Position numbers and translations under genes: made by a program | The notes under the pieces: model-generated | Databases searched by the model: none | What the model was told of the DNA's origin: nothing | The model's input: the letters and a program-made list of their open reading frames with translations, nothing else | Assembly (NCBI GenBank): GCA_029907205.1 | Contig: JARYMI010000009.1 | Coordinates: 1-64,000 of the forward strand | Length of the DNA stretch: 64,000 bases | Origin: Clostridiales bacterium | Lineage (GTDB): Bacteria; Acidobacteriota; Aminicenantia; Aminicenantales; UBA8522 | Direction: 5' to 3' | Shown here: positions 34,001-43,045 of the stretch, in pieces | Numbering within the stretch: the stretch's first letter is position 1 | How the letters are laid out: every line of letters begins with the position of its first letter

Positions 34001-34523
34001 GTCGATCGACGCCACGCAAGAAGCGATCCGCGAGATCGACGAAGAAAGCAAGTCGCAGTTCCTGACTGCCCTGGCCGAAGTCAATAAGTCTTTCCAGGAA
34101 GTTTTCACTCTTTTGTTCAAGGGCGGGTCAGCCGAGGTCAAACTCGTCGACGAGGCCAACCCCCTGGAAAGCGGCGTCGAACTCATCGCCCAGCCGCCAG
34201 GGAAAAAAGTGCAGAACATCAGCCTGCTTTCAGGCGGCGAAAAAAGCCTGACCAGCCTGGCTTTTCTTTTCGCCCTGTTCCGCTACAAGCCGACTCCCTT
34301 CTGCATCCTGGATGAAGTCGACGCGGCCCTGGATGATGTCAACCTGTCGCGCTTTCTCGAGCTTGCGAAAAACCTCAAGAAAAACACACAGTTCATCATC
34401 ATCACCCATAATTACAAGACCATGGAGGTGGCCGATTACATCTACGGAACGACCATGGCCGAGCCCAACATCACAAGGCTCTATTCGGTCAAACTGGAAA
34501 AACAGCCGGAGTTGATCAGCTAA
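31041..34523 (+). CDS. smc: Chromosome segregation ATPase SMC
   Basis: The real start is MIIKKLELQGFKSFPERT (ATG 31041); the upstream 73 codons of the ORF are repeat DNA. The 1160-residue protein has Walker A GPNGTGKS at 31-38, a long coiled coil, a hinge near residues 500-640 (PEALGQLADLVETDPESAPLIDAL), a second coiled coil, the signature LLSGGEKSL and Walker B FCILDEVDAALDD. This is a full-length SMC that organises and segregates the chromosome as a dimer with ScpA/ScpB, which are not in the window. The B12-radical SAM gene starts 4 bases after its stop. Confidence 0.95.
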   Translation: MIIKKLELQGFKSFPERTKIVFHPGITAIVGPNGTGKSNIVDAILWVLGGQRQKALRGEKTEHIIFNGNAKKPPLGMAEVSLFLQHDEEEMAFSHRVFRSGESEYRLNGKTARLKDIQDALWKQAVAEKEYFVIEQGNIGLLLTAKPAEKRLLLEEAAGTAFYKDKKKEAQSKLALSEQNLVRLEDIISEVARAKNSLQRQAQAAARYRKLRERIRQLTGLNFKRKLAQLEQRHEEAARQHGDCLNQEKELTSLIKSEERQLAEKRREAWELEKSVKENQDSLFSLESQISRAEAEKERETRQKQLLAEKARNAAAAARELKEELSHLKTEISQRETHIAELKKAYEEKKQEADTAETVSLSVQEDFSLLEKAIGTLKTDQYLKLSELTELRNEVIKTEKELDLLARQEAKLEAQSEQERAVLRAKEESIQQLERELAEDRIAFEEQEKTIAGLKSALEETRAGAEKLKGRVDAVRKAQDEDCYSLQALHKMEDIQKKAWPAAELPEALGQLADLVETDPESAPLIDALWKEEANASVIPALDFLERLAEKSLEGRFLLVSARGEGTALPALNDPNVLGSVKPLLRPHPKIKAYLGHLRDAVIVRNVKAAVELWLRFPSLNFITPAGDLLLSSGLLRLGKREEGVFALGQEIKKLEDKIAGRKAELAQLSAEFEKELAKVKRLEERLVHEASLREDLEQKLRHQERTRIASDSEREKTASLVSLLNQELEILRRDRDALSVNKESLLQKVTLLEAEERSLQARLEAEEKKFFLSRGKNVEEEKRMIEIRAGAELIQERINNASAKLEELSERKNSLLKKIAALEEEGRLAEKEQAELREMHQTLEIKARNLEEEKKTRHERLAEREADLQRLRNEEEESEKKLAELREELERKKEERVRWEILKAEIDRDLVNLEETCWQELKKTLHEVKNEPVPDELLAANVEDELSQAEEDLQKYKAVNLMAEEEYLSHKERYDFLAQQRNDLRESIDATQEAIREIDEESKSQFLTALAEVNKSFQEVFTLLFKGGSAEVKLVDEANPLESGVELIAQPPGKKVQNISLLSGGEKSLTSLAFLFALFRYKPTPFCILDEVDAALDDVNLSRFLELAKNLKKNTQFIIITHNYKTMEVADYIYGTTMAEPNITRLYSVKLEKQPELIS

Positions 34524-34527
34524 GCGG

Positions 34528-36012
34528 ATGAAAATCCAACTCTATGTCCCGCCGGGCGGATATTTCGCCGAGCGCTGGTCCAGGGGGTCATCGATGCCGC
34601 CGCTCGGGATTCTGTCCATCGCCGCCGTCCTGGAAAAAGAAGGAGTCGATGTCGAGATTGTCCCGGCCGACATCCTCAAGTTAGGCTGGCATGATATCGA
34701 ACGAAAAATAAGAGATGAAAGGCCGGATATCGTTGGCGTGACATCGACGACAGAGAACCGGTTCCAGAGCTTCAAGCTGGTCAAGCTGGCCAAGGAAGCC
34801 TGCCCAGAGGCGTTGACCATGATGGGTGGCCCTCATGCTTCGATGGCCGCCGAAGATGCGCTGGCTCACATCCCCGAGCTCGACCTCGTGGTCAGGGGCG
34901 AGGGCGAGATGACCATGCTCGACCTCTGCCGCGCTCTGGGAAGACGCCGCGGGATCAACGGGATTACCCATATCACCGGCCTCTCTTACCGGACGAACGG
35001 CCGCGTCGTTTCCAACCGGCCGCGCTCACCCATCCCCAACCTCGATTGCCTCCCCTTCCCTGCTTTCCATCTTGTGCCGTTCGAAAAATACAACTTCAAG
35101 ATTGACGTTCCGGGCCGCGGCGCGCTTCAGGCCGTCAACATCATGACCAGCCGGGGCTGCCCTTTCAACTGCAACTTTTGCGCCACCCCGATCAACTGGG
35201 GCCGCACGGTCCGCGTGCGAAGCCCGGCCAACGTCATCCAGGAGATCGAGTTTCATATCCAGAACCGCGGCGCACGGGTCATCCACTTCTACGATGATAC
35301 CTTCAATGTCAGCGTCAAGAGAGTGCAAGAAATCTGTGACCTTATCCTTGAGAGAAAACTCTCCATCTTCTGGCAGTGCGAAATCCGCCTCGACCTCATG
35401 ACCAAGCCTCTGTTAGCCAGGATGAAAGAAGCCGGGCTCTTTTACGTCTCCTTCGGCGTCGAGGCCGGGTCCGAGAGAGTCCGGAACACGATCATCGATA
35501 AGAAAATCAGGATCGAGGATTTCCATAACATCGTCGCCTGGTGCAAGGAGCTTGACATCGTCCCGAATGCTTTTTTCATCTTCAGCCACCCGACCGAAAC
35601 ATGGGAAGAAGCCCAGGAAACAATCCGGCTCATCGAGCAGCACAAGGACGAGGTCGAAGCGAGCGTGGCCATCCTCCATGTCTATCCCGGCACGCCGCTG
35701 GAGAGGACGGCCAGAGAAACCGGCGTCCTGCCGGCTGACTTTTCCTGGACGGAAAAGCACCCATCCAAGATCATCACGCTGCCCACCGCCCAGGGAGATG
35801 TTCCTCTCTTCCTGGACAGGCTCACCTGGGCCCAGGTCAGCGAGCTCCTCTTCCGCTGGTCATTTTCCGGGGGCCGCGTCTCGATCGCCCGGAAAATCCC
35901 GCGGGTCATGGCCAATATCCGCTCTGTGGCAGACATAAAAAGATACGTCATCATGGCCCTTGTTTACATAAAGCTAAAATGGATAAAACTTTTTAAGAGA
36001 AAGCGCCCTTAA
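34528..36012 (+). CDS. B12-binding-domain radical SAM protein (BchE/HpnR-like)
   Basis: The 494-residue protein has an N-terminal Rossmann-type cobalamin-binding domain (about residues 1-140, with PPLGILSIAAVLEKEG and MMGGPHAS). A radical SAM domain follows with the cluster motif GCPFNCNFC near residue 210, and then a helical C-terminus. The B12 domain lacks DxHxxG, as is usual for this class. These enzymes perform radical methylations or ring closures. The substrate is not evident. It is co-transcribed with smc by spacing, which may be incidental. Confidence 0.88.
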   Translation: MKIQLYVPPGGYFAERWSRGSSMPPLGILSIAAVLEKEGVDVEIVPADILKLGWHDIERKIRDERPDIVGVTSTTENRFQSFKLVKLAKEACPEALTMMGGPHASMAAEDALAHIPELDLVVRGEGEMTMLDLCRALGRRRGINGITHITGLSYRTNGRVVSNRPRSPIPNLDCLPFPAFHLVPFEKYNFKIDVPGRGALQAVNIMTSRGCPFNCNFCATPINWGRTVRVRSPANVIQEIEFHIQNRGARVIHFYDDTFNVSVKRVQEICDLILERKLSIFWQCEIRLDLMTKPLLARMKEAGLFYVSFGVEAGSERVRNTIIDKKIRIEDFHNIVAWCKELDIVPNAFFIFSHPTETWEEAQETIRLIEQHKDEVEASVAILHVYPGTPLERTARETGVLPADFSWTEKHPSKIITLPTAQGDVPLFLDRLTWAQVSELLFRWSFSGGRVSIARKIPRVMANIRSVADIKRYVIMALVYIKLKWIKLFKRKRP

Positions 36013-36036
36013 AGGCCCTGTGGGAAGGAGGCCGAG

Positions 36037-37503
36037 ATGTCGATTTATCTTTTGATCATCTTGATTTACCTTCTTGTCCTGACGGTCTTGAATTTCGTCC
36101 GGGCCCGCCGCGTCAAGAGTCAGGAGGACTTCATGGTGGCTGGCCGGACCCTCAAATGGCAGGTCATGGTTTTCACGCTGATCTGCACCTGGATCGGATC
36201 GGGCACATTCATCAGCGGCGCCGAGTTCGCTTCCAAGGCCGGTTTCTCTGCCCTCTGGCTCGCCGCCGGCGCCTGGGTCGGGATCATCATCATCTATTTT
36301 CTGGCCGCCAAGATCCGCTCCTTCGGCCAGTACACGGTGGGTGACGTGCTCGAGGTACGCTATGGGCCGGCGGCGCGAATCTTCGGCGCGATTGCCTTGA
36401 TCATCTCCTTCACGGCCATCGTTTCCTACCAGTTCGTGGCGGGCGGCTTCATCCTGAACGTGGTCACAGACGGCCGCGTCCCCGAGTCACTCGGGACGGT
36501 CATCGCCGCCCTGTTTGTCATCCTGTTCACAGCCCTGGGCGGCATGGTGGCCATCGCTTACACGGACCTCCCTAACGGGATTATCATCGTCCTGGCCTGT
36601 CTGTTAGCCGTGCCCTTCGTCTGGCTTGCCGCCGGAGGCTATGCCCAAGCGAGCCAGGTCCTTGACCCGGGCTATTTCGCCGTGGTCAATAACCAGTTCG
36701 GAGCTCATCCCTGGCTCAAAGTCATCGGCTACTTCCTCTCGACGATGTTCTTGCTAATGGGAGTCCAGAGCATGTACCAGAAATTTTACAGCGCTCGATC
36801 GACCAGGGACGCCAAGAAATCTGTTGTTTGGTGGACGCTGGGCACGATCTTCGTCGAAACGGTGGTCGTCGTCATTGCCGTCTTCGCCTACAGCAAATTC
36901 CAGGACAGGATCGACTTGAGCGTGCCCAAGGAAGGAGGCAAAGTCGTGCTCATGGCCGCGCGAAGCCTCGTTCCCGCGCCGGTCGGCGTGCTCCTCTTAG
37001 GCGCTGCCTGCGCCGTGGTGCTGTCGACGGGCATGAACTATCTCCTTTCGCCGTCGACCACGCTCATGCGCGACATCTACCAGAGGTTCATCAAGAGAGA
37101 CGCCAGCCAGAAGGCCATGGTGGCGCTCCAGAAGATTCTTGTCGTTTTCATCGGGGTCGTCGCTTTCCTCCTGGCCGTTCAACTCAAGAGCGTTCTGGCC
37201 ATGAGCTTTTTCGCCTACACCGTCTACGGCGTGGCGATCACGCCGGCCCTCGTCGCCGCTTTGACCTGGAAGCGAGCCACCAAAGCCGGCGGGCTGGTTT
37301 CGATCATCTCGGGGACAGCCGTCTGTATTTTCTTTTTTGTCATGTCCCGCGTTCTGCCACCAGAGAAGGTCCCGGACGGCGATCCCTGGGGCATCCCGCT
37401 TATCTATCCAGCCCTCATCGTTTCGCTCGCCTCTCTCATCATCGTCAGCCTCCTGACCAAAAAGCCCAAGCCTGAGGAGCTGGGGAAGTTCTTCCATAAA
37501 TGA
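36037..37503 (+). CDS. Sodium:solute symporter (SSS family)
   Basis: The ATG at 36037 has a strong ribosome site (GAAGGAGG). The 488-residue product has about 13 hydrophobic helices and the LeuT-fold signatures of SSS transporters: EDFMVAGRTLKWQVMVFTLICTWIGSGTF in the first helices, the TDLPNGIIIVLACLLAVP helix, and a Ser-Thr rich helix near SPSTTLMRDIYQRF. It couples solute uptake to Na+. The substrate is not predictable from sequence. It overlaps the HDAC-like gene by 4 bases, so the transported solute may be an acylated amine acted on by that enzyme (inference). Confidence 0.9.
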   Translation: MSIYLLIILIYLLVLTVLNFVRARRVKSQEDFMVAGRTLKWQVMVFTLICTWIGSGTFISGAEFASKAGFSALWLAAGAWVGIIIIYFLAAKIRSFGQYTVGDVLEVRYGPAARIFGAIALIISFTAIVSYQFVAGGFILNVVTDGRVPESLGTVIAALFVILFTALGGMVAIAYTDLPNGIIIVLACLLAVPFVWLAAGGYAQASQVLDPGYFAVVNNQFGAHPWLKVIGYFLSTMFLLMGVQSMYQKFYSARSTRDAKKSVVWWTLGTIFVETVVVVIAVFAYSKFQDRIDLSVPKEGGKVVLMAARSLVPAPVGVLLLGAACAVVLSTGMNYLLSPSTTLMRDIYQRFIKRDASQKAMVALQKILVVFIGVVAFLLAVQLKSVLAMSFFAYTVYGVAITPALVAALTWKRATKAGGLVSIISGTAVCIFFFVMSRVLPPEKVPDGDPWGIPLIYPALIVSLASLIIVSLLTKKPKPEELGKFFHK

Positions 37504-38543
37504 CCACCGGAATAGTTAAAGATTGGCGCTACCTCGAGCACCGGATGGGGGATTATCATCCGGAAAGCCCGCAGCGGCTCGATGCCGTTTACCGGATGGT
37601 AGAGCAAGACCCGGTTCTCTCTTCGTTTCCCATCATCGAGCCGCGGCCAGCCACAGAGGAAGAAATCACTCTGGTCCACACAAAAACCTATTTCAATGAA
37701 ATAAAAGAAACAGCCGTCAGGGAAAGAGTTTACCTCGACCCCGACACATCGACCTCGCCGCGCTCCTTCGAAGTGGCCTGCCTGGCCGCAGGGGGCCTTC
37801 TCCGGGCGGCCGACATGATCATGGAAGGCAGCATCAACAACGGTTTCGCCCTGGTCCGGCCGCCCGGACACCATGCCGAAGCCTCCCAGGCCAGAGGCTT
37901 TTGCATCTTCAACAACGTCGCCATCGCGTCCCAGCACTTGATCAAACACCACGGACTCAGGCGGATCCTGATCGTCGACTGGGACCTCCACCACGGGAAC
38001 GGGACGCAACATTCTTTCTATTCACGGAACGATGTCCTCTATTTCTCACTCCACCAGTTTCCCCACTATCCGGGCACGGGTTTTTGGAATGAAATCGGAA
38101 GCGGGAAGGGAGAAGGATTTACCATCAACGTGCCCCTCACGCCGGGAAAAACCGATGCCGACTACCTGTTCATTTTCGAGCGGCTGCTTTCTCCTGTGGC
38201 AGCAGCATACGAGCCTGAATTCGTCCTCGTTTCGGCTGGGTTTGATATTTACGCCGGCGACCCGCTTGGCGGAATGAGCGTCAGTGCGGCTGGTTTCAGC
38301 GGCTTGACGGCTGCCATCATGAACATGGCCGCCGCCTCGTCTCAAGGGAGACTGCTCCTGACGCTCGAGGGCGGGTACAACCTTGAGGGGCTTGAAGCCG
38401 GAGTGAGAAACGTCCTGCTTACGTTGGGGGGGCAGGAACCGATGTTGCCTCCCGAGGCCGGAGTCTCCGCTTCCATGCGGCAAGAGGTTGAGCCTGTTTT
38501 CAAGATCATGAAAATGTTCTGGCCGGTCGAACCTCTCCCATAA
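37500..38543 (+). CDS. Histone deacetylase-family (AcuC/acetylpolyamine amidohydrolase-like) enzyme
   Basis: A 347-residue zinc deacetylase with RPPGHHAE carrying the tandem catalytic His, DWDLHHGNGT with the metal ligands, the third Asp in SAGFDIYAGD, and LEGGYN near the C-terminus. Bacterial members deacetylate polyamines or acetyl-CoA synthetase, or other acyl-amides. Its start is coupled (ATGA) to the symporter gene. The active site appears complete, including the transition-state region near GGYN. Confidence 0.9.
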   Translation: MTTGIVKDWRYLEHRMGDYHPESPQRLDAVYRMVEQDPVLSSFPIIEPRPATEEEITLVHTKTYFNEIKETAVRERVYLDPDTSTSPRSFEVACLAAGGLLRAADMIMEGSINNGFALVRPPGHHAEASQARGFCIFNNVAIASQHLIKHHGLRRILIVDWDLHHGNGTQHSFYSRNDVLYFSLHQFPHYPGTGFWNEIGSGKGEGFTINVPLTPGKTDADYLFIFERLLSPVAAAYEPEFVLVSAGFDIYAGDPLGGMSVSAAGFSGLTAAIMNMAAASSQGRLLLTLEGGYNLEGLEAGVRNVLLTLGGQEPMLPPEAGVSASMRQEVEPVFKIMKMFWPVEPLP

Positions 38544-38639
38544 GGGCTGGGTCATCGGCCACCCTGTCTGTCCTCGGAGGTGCCAGTCGTCCCCATAAAA
38601 GGACAAAAAAGCGGCGTTTTCCTGTGAGCATAAAGGGGG

Positions 38640-38816
38640 AAGCATCTCTTTTTGTGCGATTACAATCGGCGCCGGAACCACCCTAGGCCCCCGGACCCCG
38701 GGGAACCAGTCCCCTCGGTTCCCCCCGTCGGAGAAGCCGACGGGTCCCCCCTCCGCTACGGGGGCTACAGGGCGGCTTCCGGCGCCCATCGTGAAACATA
38801 CATTTCTGCAGATACT
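38640..38816 (-). repeat. 177-bp quasi-palindromic element, core type 1, copy 4 (inverted)
   Basis: In the minus orientation the core (38667-38787) matches the other type-1 copies. The outer ends are AAGCATCTCT on the left and GATACT on the right. It lies between the HDAC gene and the promoter of the FecR gene; the promoter begins 20 bases after it. Confidence 0.88.
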
Positions 38817-38835
38817 CAAGAATATCGGGCATGAC

Positions 38836-38864
38836 TTGGCATAGTTCTTGCTTTCTCTTATAAT
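38836..38864 (+). promoter_or_regulatory. Promoter of the FecR/DUF6600 gene
   Basis: TTGGCA, 17 bases, TATAAT. The +1 near 38871 excludes the ORF-track start at 38848 and supports the ATG at 38881, which follows GAGGAG. Confidence 0.7.
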
Positions 38865-38880
38865 GATTGAGGAGAAAAAA

Positions 38881-40575
38881 ATGAAGAAATGTGCCTTGAT
38901 TGCTGCATTTTTGTTTCTTATTCTATTCCTTTCCCCATCGGTTTCCGGAGAGGAAGAGCCGAAATACACGAATGAGTCCTTTGGCCGTCTGAGCTATCTC
39001 AGCGGGTCCGCTTATATCCAGAAAGGCGCCGAGCTCGGTTACCAAGAGGCCGTGATCAACATACCGATAGAAGAAGGAGACCGGCTCGGCACGGCCGATG
39101 GCCGGGCAGAAATCTACTTGGGAAGGAAAAACTATGTCAGGCTTGACAACAACACCAAGCTTGATTTCCTGAATCTCCCCACAAAAAATTCCGAGCTGAC
39201 GCGGCTTCGCGTCTTGGCGGGGAATATCTATCTCAGCGTTAATCGTCTGGAAAAAGAGAAAACAATCGAAGTTCACACCGCCGATTCCTCATTCTACCTC
39301 CTCGACGAAGGCCTTTACCGCATCGATGTCAGCGAGAAAAAAAAGACCGCCATTTTTGTCTTCCACGGTCTTGTTGAAGCGGCGGGAGAAGAGGGCTCTC
39401 TTCTGCTTAAGAGCGAGCAGAGCCTGGAGGCGGCCGACGGCAGGTTCACTTCAAAGCCCAGACGTTTCTTTGCCGTGGCCGAAGATGCTTTCGATAGATG
39501 GAGCGAGTTCCGCGAATCCCACATCAGGGCCGAAGTGGCCAAAAGATACCTTCCTGATGAGCTTGAGGATTTCGAAAATGAGCTTGCCGAGCACGGAGAG
39601 TGGACCTACATCGCTCCGTACGGCTGGGTCTGGGTGCCGGGCGGCGTTGACCCGGACTGGCGTCCTTATTACAACGGCCGCTGGATCTGGCTAAGCCTGG
39701 GGGGCTGGACCTGGCTGCCATACGAGCCATGGGGCTGGGCCACATTCCACTATGGACGGTGGCACTGGGGACCGGGGTTCGGCTGGTACTGGATTCCGGG
39801 GTCGATCTGGAGTCCTGCATGGGTCTGGTGGTACTGGGGTTATGATTATTTTGGCTGGGCTCCGCTGAGTTGGTGGGGGTATCCGGTGGTCATCCTTGAT
39901 GGCCGGTTCTATGGCCGTTACTACGGCCCGTATTACCCTTACAATTCCAGGGCTCTCACGGTCATCCACAAGAATCAACTCAAGGCCAAGAACGTCTCGG
40001 ATGTGGCTCTTAAAGGTGATTCGCTAAAGACTTTGGACAAGATAAGTCTGTCAAGTCAGGCCCCGGCAATTCGGCCCAGCGCGGGCAAAATCACAGCCCA
40101 GAAGCTCGGGGAAAACAAAACCCTGCTAAAAAAGGATCAGGAAGCACCGGCAGCCGCAGAGAGAAGTTTTCAACCTCGATTGATCGATACTCGCCAGCCG
40201 GCCGCGTCAGCTCCTGAAGAAAGAAGAATCCGGAGAAAAGACTTTCCGCAGGGATCCGAGGCCGACATGGCCAAGGCTCCAGGGGTTGGCCGCTCTCAGG
40301 TCTCAGGTTATCCTCCCTCGCCCGAGATCAGCGTGAAAAGATTCTCCGAAAGGAATATCTCCTCGCGGTCGAGCACTCTCCGCACCAGGCTGTACCGGTA
40401 CCTCCAGGGCGACAGGTCCACATCCCGGAGCGCTTCGCCAAGAGCCTCGATCTCCGGGAGTTCAAGCTCGGCCTCCCGGTCGAGAGGATCAGTTTCGTCG
40501 GCCCCGAGGAGTTCATCATCGGCCGCAAGATCATCGTCTTCGGGAAGGTCGGGAAAAGTCAGCAAGAAGAATTAA
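38881..40575 (+). CDS. Secreted FecR-domain protein with Trp-rich DUF6600-like segment
   Basis: Signal peptide MKKCALIAAFLFLILFLSPSVSG. Residues about 30-180 form a FecR-like domain (GRLSYLSGSAYIQ, then IEEGDRLGTADGRAEIYLG and YVRLDNNTKLDF). A Trp/Tyr/Gly-rich region follows (GWVWVPGG, GRWIWLSLGGWTWLPYEPWGW), as in DUF6600. The C-terminal 200 residues are low-complexity and end in a Ser/Arg-rich tail. The role is unknown; similar proteins are exported and may bind the cell wall or polymers. Its end overlaps the convergent PBP1A gene by 4 bases. Confidence 0.85.
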   Translation: MKKCALIAAFLFLILFLSPSVSGEEEPKYTNESFGRLSYLSGSAYIQKGAELGYQEAVINIPIEEGDRLGTADGRAEIYLGRKNYVRLDNNTKLDFLNLPTKNSELTRLRVLAGNIYLSVNRLEKEKTIEVHTADSSFYLLDEGLYRIDVSEKKKTAIFVFHGLVEAAGEEGSLLLKSEQSLEAADGRFTSKPRRFFAVAEDAFDRWSEFRESHIRAEVAKRYLPDELEDFENELAEHGEWTYIAPYGWVWVPGGVDPDWRPYYNGRWIWLSLGGWTWLPYEPWGWATFHYGRWHWGPGFGWYWIPGSIWSPAWVWWYWGYDYFGWAPLSWWGYPVVILDGRFYGRYYGPYYPYNSRALTVIHKNQLKAKNVSDVALKGDSLKTLDKISLSSQAPAIRPSAGKITAQKLGENKTLLKKDQEAPAAAERSFQPRLIDTRQPAASAPEERRIRRKDFPQGSEADMAKAPGVGRSQVSGYPPSPEISVKRFSERNISSRSSTLRTRLYRYLQGDRSTSRSASPRASISGSSSSASRSRGSVSSAPRSSSSAARSSSSGRSGKVSKKN

Positions 40576-43037
40576 TCATCGTGTTCTTCGGTGGCCTTCT
40601 CTTTGCCATAGTAATCGAGGATCATCAGATGGTCCTGGTGTGAGCAGAAGCGGAGAGGCTCTGTCCCGGCCAAAAACGCCTCTTTGAGCGGCCACAGGCA
40701 AATAGGAGTAGCCAGGAGGCCTGTCTTTCTGTCTATCTCGGCAAAGGTGATGTTCGGCGGCACTTCGAAGTTGTCGAAAATCGGCTCCGTTCTGACTTCC
40801 GCAGCCTTTTTTTTCTCGTCCTCGATGACCTTCTTAAAAAACTCGACCCAAACAGGAAGCGCTGCGACAGCGCCAGACTGTCTGTCGCCCAGGGTAATTT
40901 TCGTATCATTGCCGACCCAGACGCCGGCGCATAGCAAGGGCGAGAACCCGACGAACCAGGCATCGGTGTACTTGCTCGTCGTTCCCGTCTTCCCGGCGAG
41001 CGGGATTCCTAAGGAACTCGCCGCTGCTCCGGTGCCCCGCTGGACGACTCCCTGGAGCATCGAGGTGATCAGATAAGCGACCTGAGGAGAGATAACATAT
41101 TCCGCCTCAATTTTGGCTTCTTCTAAAACTGTGCCTTCCCTGTCCTCGATGCGAGTAATGAAAGTGGGTTTAATCCGGACTCCCTTGTTGGGAAAAGTGC
41201 TGTAAGCGGAGACGAGCTCGAGCAGGCTGACGTCGAACGTCCCCAAGGAAAGGGAAAGATAGGGATACATGGTCGAGGTGAAGCCGAATTTCCGGCAGTA
41301 TTCCACGCCAGTCTGCGGTGAGATATAATCGAGAAGCTTGGCCGTGACCACGTTGCGTGACTCTTCCATCCCGATGCGGAGAGTCACAGCTCCTTTATAC
41401 TTGCGGTCATAGTTTCTCGGCGTCCAGGGTTCTCCGAGCCACTTGTCGATGAACTCAACGGGCTCGTCCACGATTATGGTCGCCGGAGTGAACCGATTCT
41501 CCAGCGCAGCTGTATAAAGAAAAGGCTTGATAGCCGAGCCGGCTTGCCGCTGGGCCTGTGTCGCCCTGTTCCATTCGCTCCGGCGAAAAGAGTAGCCGCC
41601 GACCATCGCTTTGATCTGACCCGTCGAGGGTTCGATTCCCAGGAAGGCACCTTCAGCAAGGGGCTCCTGGTCCAACGAGACCAACAGCTCCCTTTTTTCT
41701 GCGTCGATCGACTTGACCTTGACCTGGATGATGTCTCCTCTTTTGATGAGATTCTCCAGGTTTTTCGTCTTGGTCCAGGCTATGTCCGTGTTCAGCAATC
41801 TGCCGTGATACCGTTTGAGTTTGACAGTCGCCTCTTTAGAAGACACGGACAGGACAACAGCGTCGCTCACCTCATTCTCCTCAACATATGATGTCACCCA
41901 GCTATCAAGCCAAGCTTCTTCGAGGTTCAGATGTCCGCTCTCTTTTCCCTCTTTTTTCGCCTCCTCGAGAAGGTTGCGCTTGTCCTTTCTCCATCCCTTT
42001 TGTTTGTCCATCTTCCGGAGCTGCGAGAGCAGGGCTTCCTCGGCATATTTTTGGAGTCTCGGGTTCAAGGTCGTGTAGACTTTGAGCCCGCCGCGATAAA
42101 GGACCTGGCTGCCGTATTTTCTCTCTAAGTAACGCCGGACTTCCTCAAAAAAGTAAGCGGCGAAATCGCTATTTCCCCGCCGCCACGGCAAGACACCAAG
42201 CGGCTTTCTCTTGGCCTCCTCTCCTTCCTGTGCGGTGATGTATCTCTCTTCAACCATTCGGGTGATGACATGGTTGCGCCGGCGGAGCATCTCATTGGGG
42301 CTCGTGTAAGGTGAGTAGATGGCAGGGCCGCGGAAAATCCCGGCGATAAGCGCGGCCTCCTCCAAGTTCAAGTCTGCAACGCTCTTGCCGAAATAGAAAT
42401 TCGAGGCCGTCTCCACGCCGTAAACACCGTGCCCAAGATAGAACTGGTTAAAATACATCTCCATGATTTTTTCTTTGGAGTACGTTTTCTCGATCTGGAG
42501 GGAGAGGTATATCTCCTTGAGCTTCCGGCCGATCGTCTGCTGGGGATAAAGAAAGAGGAGCCGGGCCAACTGCTGGGTGATGGTGCTCCCTCCCTGCGGC
42601 CGCCGAAAGAGACGGCCCAGCCTGATGTTTTCTTTCATCGCTCTCAGAATTCCCAGGAAATCAACGCCCTTATGGTTGAAAAAACGAGGATCTTCGGTAG
42701 CGACAATCGCCTTTTTCAGGACAGCGGGGATCCTGTCGTAAGAAACCTCGATTCTTCTCTCTATGGCAAAATCCTTGATCGGCTCCCCCCCGTCGGAGTA
42801 AACGGTAGTAATGATGTTGGGCTCGAAACTCTCAAGCTCATCAACCGAAGGAAGATTCTGCTTGACCGCCCTGTAGGCGCCGAACATAGCGCCAAGAAGC
42901 GCAGCCAGGCTGAAGAGCGAGACAATAAGGAAAACTCGAAGAAACTTCGCCCACTTGACCGGTTTGATCTGGATGCGAAGGGCAGGCATCCTTAGCCTGA
43001 TCCTGCTCTTCGCTTTATCGTTCTTTTTTGAAGCCAC
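40572..43037 (-). CDS. mrcA: Class A penicillin-binding protein (PBP1A type)
   Basis: The 821-residue bifunctional enzyme has an N-terminal transmembrane helix (FLRVFLIVSLFSLAALLGAMFG). The glycosyltransferase domain carries EDPRFFNHKGVD and GGSTITQQLARLL. An OB-like insertion follows. The transpeptidase domain has SAIKPF with the acylated Ser, SRN in the second motif, and KTGTT. It polymerises and cross-links peptidoglycan. The start is a GTG at 43037 lying about 2 bases after the predicted +1, so the message may be leaderless. An ATG at 42989 is the alternative. Confidence 0.93.
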   Translation of the reverse strand: MASKKNDKAKSRIRLRMPALRIQIKPVKWAKFLRVFLIVSLFSLAALLGAMFGAYRAVKQNLPSVDELESFEPNIITTVYSDGGEPIKDFAIERRIEVSYDRIPAVLKKAIVATEDPRFFNHKGVDFLGILRAMKENIRLGRLFRRPQGGSTITQQLARLLFLYPQQTIGRKLKEIYLSLQIEKTYSKEKIMEMYFNQFYLGHGVYGVETASNFYFGKSVADLNLEEAALIAGIFRGPAIYSPYTSPNEMLRRRNHVITRMVEERYITAQEGEEAKRKPLGVLPWRRGNSDFAAYFFEEVRRYLERKYGSQVLYRGGLKVYTTLNPRLQKYAEEALLSQLRKMDKQKGWRKDKRNLLEEAKKEGKESGHLNLEEAWLDSWVTSYVEENEVSDAVVLSVSSKEATVKLKRYHGRLLNTDIAWTKTKNLENLIKRGDIIQVKVKSIDAEKRELLVSLDQEPLAEGAFLGIEPSTGQIKAMVGGYSFRRSEWNRATQAQRQAGSAIKPFLYTAALENRFTPATIIVDEPVEFIDKWLGEPWTPRNYDRKYKGAVTLRIGMEESRNVVTAKLLDYISPQTGVEYCRKFGFTSTMYPYLSLSLGTFDVSLLELVSAYSTFPNKGVRIKPTFITRIEDREGTVLEEAKIEAEYVISPQVAYLITSMLQGVVQRGTGAAASSLGIPLAGKTGTTSKYTDAWFVGFSPLLCAGVWVGNDTKITLGDRQSGAVAALPVWVEFFKKVIEDEKKKAAEVRTEPIFDNFEVPPNITFAEIDRKTGLLATPICLWPLKEAFLAGTEPLRFCSHQDHLMILDYYGKEKATEEHDD

Positions 43038-43045
43038 TGGTTTTG

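Noticed and set aside
5655-38834. Recurrent peptide (VAEGGPVGFSDGG...RDWFPG) in ORFs at 5655, 28871-29233, 30822 and 38652
   Set aside because: It is the translation of the type-1 repeat core, in a frame free of stops. The flanking residues differ between copies and no start site is shared. Treated as repeat DNA, not as a gene family.
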